NCBI GenBank assembly: GCA_014860745.1
Contig: JACZJC010000045.1
Coordinates: 1-64,000, forward strand
Direction: 5' to 3'
Source of the DNA: Anaerolineales bacterium
GTDB lineage: Bacteria; Chloroflexota; Anaerolineae; Anaerolineales; Villigracilaceae
Length of the DNA stretch: 64,000 nucleotides
Part shown: positions 16,717 through 25,087 of the stretch, one piece after another
How positions within the stretch are numbered: the first letter of the stretch is position 1
Layout of the letters: each line of letters begins with the position of its first letter
Notes under the pieces: generated by a model
Told to the model about the DNA's origin: nothing
Databases searched by the model: none
The model's input: the letters and a program-made list of their open reading frames with translations, nothing else
Made by a program: the position numbers and the translations under genes

Positions 16717-19700
16717 TCAGGCGTGCTGGGTCAGGTATTCCTGTACTCGAACAGCCTCAATATCGATTTGAGCGATAAATGGCTGTGCGTCCAGGATCTT
16801 TTCGCGCTTGCAGATCTCCTCTACATGAGAGGCAAGCTCAGCAAGGAAGGTCGCATCGAAGTTGAGCGATACTCCTTTGAGCGTGTGAGCATGGCGGGCC
16901 AGTCGGTTTATATCTCCGTCCGTGAAAGCCGATTTAATCTCCTGGACCCTTTCCGGCAGATGATCGCGAAAGTCCCTGCACATTTCAAGCATGAAATCGC
17001 GGTCTCCATCGAAGCGCACCAGGGCGGCGGTCAAGTCTACGGGAAGCTTGGGGGGAGTGAATGTTGGGGCGGGTGGAGCAGGCCTATCGGTCAGGGATGA
17101 AGCGGGCGCAGCCTCTTCCCCAAATAATCCATCATCCATATCCAAAGCAAAATTTTGCGAGTCAAACAAGACGGCCTGGGGCTTGCCTGGCGTTTCCTTG
17201 CTTTGATCCTCCGCAGTCTCCAGCCAGCGGTCCAAAACATTGTAGAGGATGCGGGATTCGATGGGCTTGGTGATGTAATCGTCCATGCCGGCGTCCAGGC
17301 ATTTTTCGCGGTCACCTTTCATGGCGTGAGCCGTCATGGCGATGATGGGAATATGGGTGTTGTGGGCAATCTCCCAATCGCGGATCTTTCGGGTGGCTTC
17401 ATACCCGTCAAGCTCCGGCATTTGCACATCCATCAGCACAGCGCTGTAACCGCCGGAAGAAATCTTTTCAAAAGCAAGTTGTCCGTTTTCGACCACATCC
17501 ACAGAATAGCCCGCCTTTTGCAGAATGACAACGGCAAGTTTTTGGTTGATGGGATTATCCTCCGCAAGCAGAATACGTTTTCCGCCGGCACGTTTTTCAG
17601 CGATGAGGTGGCGTGTAACAAGACCCGCATCTGTTTCAGGTACGCGGCTAAGCACGGCTTGCAAAGCCTCGAACAACATGAGTTGTTTGACGGGTTTGAG
17701 CAAATATCCGGAGCACCCCAGCGCCTCAAGACGGATGGCATCGCCGCGTTTTCCCATGGAGGTGAGGATGACGATCTTTACATCTCTTACAAGCGAGTCG
17801 CTCTTTATCGTGCGGGCGGTTTGTTCGCCATCCATGCCCGGCATTTGCATATCGAGCAGGACAACATCATACGGGTCGTCCTCACGGGCAGCCTTGTGAA
17901 GCATTTCGATTCCCTTCGCGCCACTGGCTGCCATGTCGATGCGGCAGCCAAAGCCTTCCACCATTTTGGAGAGAACGAGGCGGTTTGTCTGGTTGTCGTC
18001 CACACCCAGGATGCGCGCCTTGCTCATATCGGTTTCAAGGGCTGATGGCTGTATATCCGTTTGAGGCGCTGATTCGACCTTCTCGAAGGCGATGTCGAAC
18101 CAAAATTCGCTGCCGACCCCTGGATCGCTCTTTAATCCGATCGTGCCTTGCATGGCTTCGACCAGTTGCCGTGAAATGGTAAGCCCGAGGCCGGAGCCGC
18201 CATATTTGCGGGTGGTGGAACCATCCGCCTGGGTGAAACGCTCGAAGATGGCAGCCTGCCGCTCATGGGGGATTCCGATGCCGGTATCCTGCACCGAAAA
18301 ATGGATATGGGTATGGGTCGGTGTTTCTTTGATGGCCTCGGCGCGGATTACGATCTCTCCCTGATGGGTGAACTTGATCGCATTTCCAACCAGGTTGGTT
18401 AAAATCTGACGCAGGCGTCCTGCATCTCCGCGAAGGGTGTGGGCAATGTCCGGATGCACAAGGCAAACAAGTTCGAGGCCTTTGTCCTGTGCGCGTTTGG
18501 CCAGAGTGTAGCCCACATCTTCGATGGCATTGCGCAGGCTGAAGTTGATGGCTTCGAGATCGAGCTTGCCCGCTTCTATCTTCGAGAAATCCAGAATATC
18601 GTTCAAGAGGGAAAGCAATGCTTCCGCGCTCTTTAGGGAGGTCTGGAGATAATCCTGCTGTTCGGAGGTAAGCGGCGTATCGAGAGCGAGTTCCAACATG
18701 CCGATAACCCCGTTCATGGGGGTGCGGATCTCATGGCTCATGTTGGCGAGGAATTCGCTCTTGGAACGATTGGCCTGCTCCGCCTCTTTTTGGGCGCGGA
18801 CGATTTCGGAAATGTCGTGGTACAGCGCAAACGCGCCCAACCTCTCCCCTGCAACGATGACCGGCACGCCAAAGATCTCCACATCCACCAAAGACCCATC
18901 CTTACGGCGGCGTTTCGAGAAGGCATGGATGGAAGTTGTCATCACCTGCTGGGTGTAGCTGGCCGCTTCCTGGAGGCTTTCCTTCGTTGTAATCAAGGTG
19001 TCGAGGTTTACCCCAACAACCTCGGCGCTCTTATATCCATAAAGATGTTCAAAGGCCGGGTTGATCGAAACGATCTTTTCCTCATTATCCAAAACGACAA
19101 CTGCCACCGGGCTGTTGCTGACCAGAGATTCGAAATATTGTTTCTGACGGGTCGTTTCCATTTCGATCCGTTTGCGCTCGGTGATGTCGCGTGCGACCCA
19201 AACCACCCTATCCTCCTGCATCGGCGAGATCGTACCTGAAAACCACACCAACTGGCCGGCAATCTCCAGCGAATATTCCACTTGTGCTATTTTTTGAGTA
19301 TCAAGAACCGTTTGGATGTTCCCCAATAATGTCCCAGCCTCCTCTTTGGGGAAGACATCCCCCAAGGTTTTTCCGATCAGGTCTTCGGGAGGCCGGATCA
19401 ACAAATCCGAGCGGGTCGGCGCCACGCTGACGTATCTTCCATTGCGGTCATAGACGATGACGACATCGCTCATCCCGGCAAAGAGTGCGCGCATTTGGAC
19501 CTCGGAGGCGCTGAGGGCTTCCAACGTTTTTTTTCTTTCAGTACTATCGTGCAGGATGATCAAATTTTGCGTCTCGACCCCCTTCACCTGAAGGGCATGG
19601 AAGGACAAATCATAATTTCGTTTGAGCCAGGTAAATTCGGTCTTCCCGGATTTTTGAATTTCCAGAAAATCCTCCCCCAAAACCGAGGCAAGCGGACTAC

Positions 19701-20082
19701 CGATCAAATTGGAGAATCTAATGTTCAGCCGGTCGGCAACGGCATAATTACAGCGAAGGATTTTATTGTCCTCGTCCACAACAAGAATCAGGTCGGAAAA
19801 CGAATCGAAGATCACCTCCCATTCCTTCTTGGACCGATCGATGGCTGTGCTCAAACTGCGCTGCACCCCGATCAGCCCGGCCATGAGACCCATCACAATG
19901 GGGGCCAGGTCCAGAACATAAACGACGGGCGTCGTCCTGTGCAGGTAGGAAAATGACCAGAGAGTAAAAGGCAGGTTTTGCCTTTCGAATTCAAGCCAGG
20001 TACCCAAAGCCAAAAATAGGAACCCCCCAAGCACCCCAACGAGACCGAATAGATATGGTGCGCGGCTTTTATACCAGTTCAT
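16717..20082 (-). CDS. Hybrid sensor histidine kinase, PAS3-HisKA-HATPase-REC2-Hpt
   Basis: 1121 residues, BarA-like layout. Two membrane segments (about 10-30 and 52-74) with a short loop are followed by three PAS domains (about 86-190, 195-305, 315-430). The HisKA phosphoacceptor is His450 in [15 protein letters not shown]. The ATPase has [17 protein letters not shown] and [10 protein letters not shown]. Two receivers have Asp744 ([10 protein letters not shown]) and Asp885 ([10 protein letters not shown]), and the C-terminal phosphotransfer domain has His1066 in ARHAHTLKG. All phosphorelay residues are intact. The first receiver opens with VDDN rather than the usual acidic cluster plus Lys pattern, but looks functional. 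The output regulator is unknown; only a remnant follows. Confidence 0.95.
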   Translation of the reverse strand: MNWYKSRAPYLFGLVGVLGGFLFLALGTWLEFERQNLPFTLWSFSYLHRTTPVVYVLDLAPIVMGLMAGLIGVQRSLSTAIDRSKKEWEVIFDSFSDLILVVDEDNKILRCNYAVADRLNIRFSNLIGSPLASVLGEDFLEIQKSGKTEFTWLKRNYDLSFHALQVKGVETQNLIILHDSTERKKTLEALSASEVQMRALFAGMSDVVIVYDRNGRYVSVAPTRSDLLIRPPEDLIGKTLGDVFPKEEAGTLLGNIQTVLDTQKIAQVEYSLEIAGQLVWFSGTISPMQEDRVVWVARDITERKRIEMETTRQKQYFESLVSNSPVAVVVLDNEEKIVSINPAFEHLYGYKSAEVVGVNLDTLITTKESLQEAASYTQQVMTTSIHAFSKRRRKDGSLVDVEIFGVPVIVAGERLGAFALYHDISEIVRAQKEAEQANRSKSEFLANMSHEIRTPMNGVIGMLELALDTPLTSEQQDYLQTSLKSAEALLSLLNDILDFSKIEAGKLDLEAINFSLRNAIEDVGYTLAKRAQDKGLELVCLVHPDIAHTLRGDAGRLRQILTNLVGNAIKFTHQGEIVIRAEAIKETPTHTHIHFSVQDTGIGIPHERQAAIFERFTQADGSTTRKYGGSGLGLTISRQLVEAMQGTIGLKSDPGVGSEFWFDIAFEKVESAPQTDIQPSALETDMSKARILGVDDNQTNRLVLSKMVEGFGCRIDMAASGAKGIEMLHKAAREDDPYDVVLLDMQMPGMDGEQTARTIKSDSLVRDVKIVILTSMGKRGDAIRLEALGCSGYLLKPVKQLMLFEALQAVLSRVPETDAGLVTRHLIAEKRAGGKRILLAEDNPINQKLAVVILQKAGYSVDVVENGQLAFEKISSGGYSAVLMDVQMPELDGYEATRKIRDWEIAHNTHIPIIAMTAHAMKGDREKCLDAGMDDYITKPIESRILYNVLDRWLETAEDQSKETPGKPQAVLFDSQNFALDMDDGLFGEEAAPASSLTDRPAPPAPTFTPPKLPVDLTAALVRFDGDRDFMLEMCRDFRDHLPERVQEIKSAFTDGDINRLARHAHTLKGVSLNFDATFLAELASHVEEICKREKILDAQPFIAQIDIEAVRVQEYLTQHA

Positions 20083-20084
20083 GG

Positions 20085-20099
20085 ATACCTCCGAGGTAT
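20085..20099 (-). promoter_or_regulatory. Palindrome over the ribosome site of the hybrid kinase gene
   Basis: ATACCTC-C-GAGGTAT is a perfect 7-bp inverted repeat with a one-base centre. On the minus strand it contains the GGAGG ribosome site of the kinase gene, so it could mask translation initiation or act as an operator. Confidence 0.45.
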
Positions 20100-20134
20100 G
20101 AAAGGATCGGCTGCCAGGTCAAATCCTGATTTTC

Positions 20135-20143
20135 AGTATATCA
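20135..20143 (-). promoter_or_regulatory. Extended -10 promoter of the hybrid kinase gene
   Basis: On the minus strand the sequence is TGATATACT, a TGn-extended -10 about 50 bp before the start codon. No -35 hexamer is evident. The remainder of the 310-bp gap (20083-20392) shows no gene. Confidence 0.45.
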
Positions 20144-20392
20144 TCAGCAAAATTGACAGTATCTTACAATTTAATAACGTATTGATGGTGGGGTTCCCCG
20201 CATTGACAGACGTCTGCCCTAGTGACTCGCAGCAAGCCCACCTTGCCATCCGCCCGAGGACATAGTAAACTAGCGCCCATGAACTTCAAACCTGCCTTTC
20301 CAATGGTGACAATGACCATGGCCATGCGAATGTGGATGTTAAACTACCCAGTTTTGCGACAAGAAACCAATAAACATTTCAAATAGGCACCG

Positions 20393-21394
20393 ATGTCTGA
20401 GTCTTCTGAAGGTCCAGTATTTCTTCTTGGTGCAGGCGCCTCAAAGGATGCGTTCTTCCCTTTGGTTAAAGACATTACAGATATTGAATATCTGCGCTTT
20501 CTTGAAAATGGCATCAAATACGTTGACAAGCACAGAGACAATATAGTTAGTTCTGCTGTCATAGAAATGTGTCAATCTTTCACTAATAACGACAGATCCT
20601 TTGAACTGGCTCTATATGAATCCTTTAGGGATCAAGACAAAACAACCTACAACAGACTCCTCGAATATTATGAGTTCGTTCTTTTTACAGCAGAAACGTA
20701 CTCGGGGATGGTTCCTACTTACGGTGCTCCAACTGGTTCTATTATGGATTATGGCGTGGGGCATTATTTTCTTTTCTCAGAATTTCTCAAATCATTACCT
20801 AGCGCCACTGTCATATCTTTCAATCACGATCTCTCCCTTGAACATGGCTCAGAATGGAAAGGATTCACTTACGGAGGTATTCATTCTCATCTTCATGCAA
20901 TTAATGGGGATAGTATCAAATTTGGAAATACTTTTACATATCTCAAGCTACATGGCAGTTTTAATTTTATATATTGCGAAAAATGTGAGACGATCACCTA
21001 CAGTAGCGATTATCTCTGGTCAATAAAATTTCCTTGCCCGAATTGTGGGGCAAATACTCATCCATGGTATGTGCCACCTTTGAAAAAAAAAGATTACAAG
21101 CCTTTTGCTACTTTGTGGAAAGATGCGGCTACTGCATTGAAACAAACAAACCTGATAATGATAATAGGCTACTCGTTTCCGGACTATGATGAAGAGGCAC
21201 GAAGGCTGCTTACAGAAAACTTAAACCCAGACGCCTGGATTGTTTTGATAGACACAAATCCCTTAGCTATATGTAAGAAATTAGCATCACTGCCAAATCC
21301 CAGAAAACATTATTTCGAGGTTGGTTTTCGTGATTTCATGGTCGGATTAGAAACGAATCTTGATGCACTCGATTACTTGGGAAATACCTTCTAA
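20393..21394 (+). CDS. SIR2-like NADase-type protein, possible defence effector
   Basis: 333 residues of SIR2 fold. The dinucleotide loop is LLGAGASKDA (13-17), the catalytic pair is Asn144 in ISFNHD and His187 in YLKLHGSFN, and a zinc site is formed by C195/C198 and C215/C218. IMIIGYSFPDYDEEARRLL is the late motif shared by the SIR2_2 subgroup. That subgroup occurs in anti-phage systems that deplete NAD+ (Thoeris ThsA-type, DSR, SIR2-HerA). Here no partner domain or HerA is fused or adjacent, but two TIR genes lie 5 kb away. A deacylase role is less likely because the loops match the SIR2_2 pattern. The A/T-richer codon use differs from neighbouring genes, which suggests transfer. Confidence 0.75.
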   Translation: MSESSEGPVFLLGAGASKDAFFPLVKDITDIEYLRFLENGIKYVDKHRDNIVSSAVIEMCQSFTNNDRSFELALYESFRDQDKTTYNRLLEYYEFVLFTAETYSGMVPTYGAPTGSIMDYGVGHYFLFSEFLKSLPSATVISFNHDLSLEHGSEWKGFTYGGIHSHLHAINGDSIKFGNTFTYLKLHGSFNFIYCEKCETITYSSDYLWSIKFPCPNCGANTHPWYVPPLKKKDYKPFATLWKDAATALKQTNLIMIIGYSFPDYDEEARRLLTENLNPDAWIVLIDTNPLAICKKLASLPNPRKHYFEVGFRDFMVGLETNLDALDYLGNTF

Positions 21395-21406
21395 TCGGAG
21401 CATACA

Positions 21407-21435
21407 TTGACAACTCATTCCCTCAGATGTAAACT
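21407..21435 (+). promoter_or_regulatory. Sigma-70-type promoter upstream of the metG leader
   Basis: TTGACA (21407-21412), 17-bp spacer, TAAACT (21430-21435). The same -35/-10 pair and spacing recur at the toxin-antitoxin promoter at 23660. Confidence 0.6.
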
Positions 21436-21546
21436 AATATTCATGAACACAAAATCTTCATCGATAATGCAAATATCCATTCAAATGGAAATGTTCTGCC
21501 GCGCCGAGTGGAAAGCACGTTAGGTTTACACACCTGAAAGAAAACG

Positions 21547-21574
21547 GGCTGTCCATTTCGCGGACGGCCTTTTT
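21547..21574 (+). terminator. Terminator hairpin in the metG leader, possible attenuator
   Basis: GGCTGTCC pairs with GGACGGCC (one G-U pair), loop ATTTCGC, then TTTTT. It lies about 110 bp after the 21407 promoter and 150 bp before metG. Two weaker hairpins lie between, one at about 21468-21499 and one at AGGTTTACACACCT. It could instead just terminate the SIR2 transcript. Confidence 0.65.
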
Positions 21575-21592
21575 GTTTGCAAGAGCCGAAAC

Positions 21593-21692
21593 TCGATATT
21601 CGGGAATCGAGAATCGGAAATCGGTTGTAGGTTTCAAAAGTCCTCCAATCATTAAGCCGAATTGCGAATATCGAATAACGATTCCCGATTTC
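21593..21692. repeat. Imperfect inverted repeat upstream of metG
   Basis: Left arm at 21593-21624 (TCGATATTCGGGAATCG then GAATCGGAAATCGG) and right arm at 21664-21692 (GCGAATATCGAATAACG then ATTCCCGATTTCC). The arms are mutually complementary in blocks. The repeat fills the space between the leader terminator and the metG ribosome site. Confidence 0.55.
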
Positions 21693-21724
21693 CTTTTCAC
21701 AAGTTCCGAAAAACGGAGTTCATA

Positions 21725-23638
21725 ATGAACGAGAATATCCTTATTGCCATCGCCTGGCCATACTCAAACGCCGAGATCCATGTCGGGAATATCACGGGCT
21801 CCCATTTGCCCGGTGACATTGTTGCGCGCTACCATCGCCTGAAAGGGAATAAAGTCCTCGTGGTATCGGGGACGGATTCACATGGCACGCCCGTTGTCAT
21901 CGCTGCGGACAAGGAAGGCAAACCTGTAGAGGAAGTCTACAAAAAATATCACGATTCCTTTATCGAAGTCTTCAAAGGCTACGGCATCACCTACGATATG
22001 TTCACGACCACGCACAGCGAGAACCACTTCAAGGTCTCGCAAGCCATGTTCCTTGCCTTGCAAAAGAACGGATTTCTTTTCAAGCAGTTCAGCAAACAAT
22101 GGTACTCCCCCAGCGCGGACAAGTTCCTGCCTGACCGCTATGTGGAAGGGACTTGCTACATCTGTGGTTTCGAGTATGCGCGTTCTGATCAATGTGATAA
22201 CTGCGGCAACGTGCTCGAACCCGAAAAGTTGATCAATCCGCGCGCCAAGACTGGCGACGGTGCGCTCGAATTGCGTGACACCGAACATTTTTATCTCGAT
22301 CTTTCCAAGCTTGAGCCTGATGTGAAAAACTTTTTGCAGGAACGCGCCCCGCACATGCGCGACACCGTCATCGGCGAGTCGCTGCGCAAGATTGAAAGCG
22401 AAGGTCTCAAAGCCCGCTCCATCACACGCGACCTTGATTGGGGCATTCCCGTTCCCGTCGAAGGCTGGACGGAAGCAGGCAAGCGCATTTACGTTTGGTT
22501 CGAAGCAGTCATCGGCTACCTCTCCGCCCCAATTGAGTGGAGTCAGGTATCAGGTCAGAAAGATGCGTGGCGCGATTGGTGGACGAATCCCAAAGCGAAG
22601 CAATTCCACTTCATCGGCAAGGACAACATCTTCTTCCACACATCGCAATGGCCCGCTGAATTGATGGGCGCGGGAAGCGCGTTCATGGAAATCTTCGAAC
22701 CCGCCCTCTCCCCCGACCCCTCTCCCAGTGGGAGAGGGGAGACAGGGGTTAAATTGACCCTGCCGTATGATGTGCCCGCCAATCAGTTCATGAACCTCGA
22801 AGGCAAAAAGATCAGCGGCTCGGGTAATTGGGGCGTGTGGGGACTCGACGCTTTGACGCGCTTCGACCCCGATGCCCTGCGTTATTACCTGACCGTCAAC
22901 ATGCCTGAAGCAAAGGACAGCGATTGGGATTGGGCCGAGTTCGTGGCGCGCAACAACAACGAACTGGTGGCCACATGGGGTAACCTTGCGAATCGCGTGC
23001 TGGCATTTTGTTACAAGAATTGGGATGGGCATGTGCCATCATTGGAAGATATGGGTAGGGGCGGGGTCATCCCGCCCGAGGGTGCAAATGGAGAAAAGGG
23101 CACGGAGACCGCGCCCCTAAGGCCTGCCGATCTTGAATTGTTGAAGACCATCGAAAATGGATTCAACACTGTGGGCGCGGAACTCGAAGCCGTGCGCCTG
23201 CGCTCTGCACTAAGCGAAACGATGAAACTCGCCACCGTGGTCAATCAATATCTAGATGTCAACGCGCCGTGGTCCGCCATCAAAGTGGATAAAGACGGTG
23301 CATCGAAGACAGTCTACACCGCGCTCAAAGCCATCGACTCGCTCAAGATCATGTTCGCCCCCTTCCTGCCCTTCACCTGCGAAAAACTGCACGGCTTCTT
23401 CAACTACGAGACTCCGCTCTTCGGGGAGCAATACACCGAGACGGTGAAAGACTCGCTCGGTGAGCATACGGTGTTGAGATATCGTGATGTCAGTAGGGGC
23501 GAATCAATGACTCGCCCCTACATTGCCTGGAAACCCAGCGAGTTGCAGCCTGGGAAGAAGTTGAATCAGCCAGCGCCATTATTCAAGAAACTAGACGAAA
23601 GCGTTATTGAAGAAGAGAGGGCGAGATTGGGGAAGTAG
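21725..23638 (+). CDS. metG: Methionyl-tRNA synthetase carrying three in-frame repeat insertions
   Basis: Class I synthetase charging tRNA-Met, 637 residues from the ATG at 21725 (RBS CGGAG); an upstream in-frame start is unlikely. The HIGH motif is HVGN (18-21), the zinc knuckle is CYICGFEYARSDQCDNC (about 139-160), and the KMSKS loop reads KKISGSGNW (about 360), with Gly in place of the second Lys. WGNLANRVLAF starts the anticodon-binding domain. The C-terminal EMAP-type tRNA-binding domain is absent. Three palindromic repeats lie in frame, encoding PALSPDPSPSGRGETG (about 327-342), GRGGVIPPEGANGEKG (about 443-465) and SRGESMTRPYIA (about 589-600). The first two lie just before and after the KISGS module. 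Translation through them is uninterrupted. Confidence 0.93.
   Translation: MNENILIAIAWPYSNAEIHVGNITGSHLPGDIVARYHRLKGNKVLVVSGTDSHGTPVVIAADKEGKPVEEVYKKYHDSFIEVFKGYGITYDMFTTTHSENHFKVSQAMFLALQKNGFLFKQFSKQWYSPSADKFLPDRYVEGTCYICGFEYARSDQCDNCGNVLEPEKLINPRAKTGDGALELRDTEHFYLDLSKLEPDVKNFLQERAPHMRDTVIGESLRKIESEGLKARSITRDLDWGIPVPVEGWTEAGKRIYVWFEAVIGYLSAPIEWSQVSGQKDAWRDWWTNPKAKQFHFIGKDNIFFHTSQWPAELMGAGSAFMEIFEPALSPDPSPSGRGETGVKLTLPYDVPANQFMNLEGKKISGSGNWGVWGLDALTRFDPDALRYYLTVNMPEAKDSDWDWAEFVARNNNELVATWGNLANRVLAFCYKNWDGHVPSLEDMGRGGVIPPEGANGEKGTETAPLRPADLELLKTIENGFNTVGAELEAVRLRSALSETMKLATVVNQYLDVNAPWSAIKVDKDGASKTVYTALKAIDSLKIMFAPFLPFTCEKLHGFFNYETPLFGEQYTETVKDSLGEHTVLRYRDVSRGESMTRPYIAWKPSELQPGKKLNQPAPLFKKLDESVIEEERARLGK
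22701..22750. repeat. Palindrome CCCCTCTCCCAGTGGGAGAGGGG family inside metG
   Basis: The core is at 22717-22739, a near-perfect inverted repeat (CCCCTCTCCCA / TGGGAGAGGGG), with flanks CCCTCTCCCCCGA and AGACAGGGG typical of this dispersed family. Its frame has no stop and adds a Pro/Ser/Gly-rich stretch to MetRS. Confidence 0.8.
23056..23119. repeat. Compound palindrome TAGGGGCG..CGCCCCTA inside metG
   Basis: The outer arms TAGGGGCG (23056-23063) and CGCCCCTA (23112-23119) are perfect. An inner hairpin CGGGGTCATCCCG follows the left arm, and GGGCACGGAGACCGCGCCCC precedes the right end. It is in frame, with no stop. Confidence 0.75.
23493..23521. repeat. Palindrome GTAGGGGCGAATCA family inside metG
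   Basis: GTAGGGGCGAATCA, a one-base centre, then TGACTCGCCCCTAC: 13 of 14 positions complementary. It is in frame near the C-terminus of MetRS and shares the GTAGGGGCG arm with the 23056 element. Confidence 0.8.
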
Positions 23639-23659
23639 GGAAAAGGAATGAATGTTCTA

Positions 23660-23688
23660 TTGACATAGTAATCCTACAATGCTAAACT
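23660..23688 (+). promoter_or_regulatory. Promoter of the HigB/HigA-type operon
   Basis: TTGACA (23660-23665), 17-bp spacer, TAAACT (23683-23688), followed by the start codon 29 bp later with GAGG in between. Confidence 0.65.
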
Positions 23689-23690
23689 AT

Positions 23691-23706
23691 ATAGCATATA
23701 TACTAT
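23691..23706 (+). promoter_or_regulatory. Likely operator of the toxin-antitoxin operon
   Basis: ATAG-C-ATATAT-A-CTAT is an imperfect palindrome (ATAG-n-ATATAT-n-CTAT) just after the -10 box. The XRE antitoxin encoded downstream is a plausible autorepressor binding here. Confidence 0.45.
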
Positions 23707-23717
23707 AAAAGAGGTTT

Positions 23718-24083
23718 ATGGGGTCGCTAAAATGGGTTGTTGAATTTTATAAGAAAGCCAACGGGAGATGCCCAATGGAGGAGTTTCTTGATGACCTTGA
23801 GAATGAAGAGAAAGTATTCATTAGAAGGTCTATTCAACGACTCGAAGAATATGGCTATGAACTCAAACGACCTCACGCTGCCCCACTGCGTGATCATATT
23901 ATGGAATTGAGAAAAAAGACTCATCAAGGAAGTATTCGCTTGCTTTATTTCTTCTTCGATGGAGAAAAATTTATAATAACTCATGGTTTCAAGAAAAAAT
24001 CAGATAAAGTGCCTGACAGCGAAATCGATAAAGCAATTGAATTTAGAAAAGACTACCTTGAGAGAATCAAGAGGAAATCATGA
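23718..24083 (+). CDS. RelE/HigB-like toxin (phage Gp49-like family)
   Basis: 121 residues of the RelE-superfamily Gp49/HigB type: KWVVEFYKKANGRCPMEEFLDDL at the start, then LEEYGYELKRPHAAPLRDHIMELR, then GSIRLLYFFFDGEKFIITHGFKKKSDKVPDSEIDKAIEFRKDYL. The FKKK-S-K-P segment near the end is the signature of these mRNA interferases. They cut mRNA on the ribosome until bound by the antitoxin. The antitoxin ATG overlaps the stop by 4 bp. The gene is A/T-richer than its surroundings, as is common for mobile TA modules. It has its own promoter and operator upstream. Confidence 0.88.
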   Translation: MGSLKWVVEFYKKANGRCPMEEFLDDLENEEKVFIRRSIQRLEEYGYELKRPHAAPLRDHIMELRKKTHQGSIRLLYFFFDGEKFIITHGFKKKSDKVPDSEIDKAIEFRKDYLERIKRKS

Positions 24084-24487
24084 ACTACAAAGATTATTTT
24101 AAGAAACTCGAAGAAAATCCTGAGTATCAGGAAGCCGAACAAAAGTTCAAATTAATTCTTGACTTAGCAGATGACATCCTAAGACTACGAATGGAAAAAG
24201 GCTGGTCTCAAGCCGAACTTGCTGAACGCGCAGGCACAAAACAAGCAAACATATCTCGTCTCGAAAGTGGCTTGAGCAATCCTTCAGTTAATTTCCTGCA
24301 GAAGGTAGCAAAAGCTCTGGACACTGAAATATCCATTCGATTCCAAGAACCACTCTTTTTCGCTATTAATAATTCCATCCAAGCAGATTTTCATGAGCAG
24401 AAATCAATACAAATACTCAACTGGCCGAAACCTGAAAACATTTCAAGCAATAGTGCTGCAAATAAAATTGTATTAGGATCATTTTAG
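24080..24487 (+). CDS. XRE-family antitoxin
   Basis: 135 residues. The N-terminal helix region contacts the toxin in relatives. A clear helix-turn-helix follows (RLRMEKGWSQAELAERAGTKQANISRLESGLSNPSVNFLQKVAKAL, about 37-82). The last ~45 residues are an extension not seen in short HigA proteins (FHEQKSIQILNWPKPENI) and may be a toxin-binding or unrelated tail. It probably neutralises the upstream toxin and represses the shared promoter. The 4-bp overlap couples their translation. Confidence 0.88.
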   Translation: MNYKDYFKKLEENPEYQEAEQKFKLILDLADDILRLRMEKGWSQAELAERAGTKQANISRLESGLSNPSVNFLQKVAKALDTEISIRFQEPLFFAINNSIQADFHEQKSIQILNWPKPENISSNSAANKIVLGSF

Positions 24488-24503
24488 TGCGAAGGAATTA
24501 AAT

Positions 24504-24938
24504 ATGATTGATCATGTGTGGACTGTACTTTGCTCCCGATCTGTAATTGACATTGAAACCAACAATGTCAGTATTCAAGATGTAATTGAACAGCTTAATA
24601 TTCCAGGCGACCCTAAACCAGATGGCTTGTTGGCGATTCCTTTTGAAATCATTTCGTTATGGGCAAGGTCAGAGTCTAAGATGCCTAAGCAAGGTTTAGA
24701 GAGAATTACTTTTATCACGCCATCAGAAAAATCAACAATTGTCGCAGAATCGCCTATTGATTTATCCACAGCAGAACGGCAGAGAAACAGAATCAAGTTT
24801 CCTGGCTTGCCAATTGCCGAAGAAGGTCGACATTACTTTCAGATAGAATATAAACAAGACGATGATAGTGAATGGATAAAAGCAACCGCTCTTCCCATTT
24901 CTATTCAGTTTGATCACAAACATACTCCAATGCCGTGA
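24504..24938 (+). CDS. Uncharacterised protein, resembles DUF6941 family
   Basis: 144 residues, soluble, no membrane segment. The opening (HVWTVLCSRSVIDIETNNVSIQDVIEQL) is like the DUF6941 group, in which a Cys-x-x-x-ID-x-(E/D)-T-N pattern begins a beta-sandwich. Resemblance is from memory only. It starts 17 bp after the antitoxin with GGAATTAAAT before the ATG, so it is probably co-transcribed and ends at a strong terminator. Such proteins often turn up beside defence and TA genes, but no activity is known to me. Confidence 0.5.
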   Translation: MIDHVWTVLCSRSVIDIETNNVSIQDVIEQLNIPGDPKPDGLLAIPFEIISLWARSESKMPKQGLERITFITPSEKSTIVAESPIDLSTAERQRNRIKFPGLPIAEEGRHYFQIEYKQDDDSEWIKATALPISIQFDHKHTPMP

Positions 24939-24947
24939 AATAAAAAA

Positions 24948-24982
24948 ATCAAAACTGGACCACTAAACGGTCCAGTTTTGAT
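24948..24982. terminator. Bidirectional terminator after the TA operon
   Basis: ATCAAAACTGGACC (24948-24961) pairs perfectly with GGTCCAGTTTTGAT (24969-24982). A and T runs on both sides make it usable in both directions. Confidence 0.85.
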
Positions 24983-25054
24983 TTAGATAAGTTTTTCTTC
25001 ATCCAGCAAGGGATCAATCCAGCCTTCGGCGTTAAGTCGCTGGTAGAGTTCGCG
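24983..25054 (-). pseudogene. TIR gene fragment (remnant 1)
   Basis: In the minus frame the sequence reads RELYQRLNAEGWIDPLLDEEKLI then a stop next to the terminator. This is nearly identical in DNA to positions 20-45 of the two intact TIR genes upstream. No start codon or upstream part remains. It lies 33 bp past the stop of the 25088 TIR gene and appears to be a partial duplicate of the TIR 5' region. Confidence 0.75.
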
Positions 25055-25087
25055 AAGATGATAGCGCAAAATTATTAGCAACTCGAT

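Noticed and set aside
17155-18045. 296-codon plus-strand ORF opposite the hybrid kinase
   Set aside because: Lies wholly antisense to the well-supported receiver and phosphotransfer domains, has no ribosome site and no recognisable domain; it is a shadow of high-GC third positions.
21437-21580. T-box or SAM riboswitch in the metG leader
   Set aside because: The conserved T-box bulge (AGGGTGGNACCGCG) and the SAM riboswitch core could not be found; only a generic hairpin plus terminator is supported.
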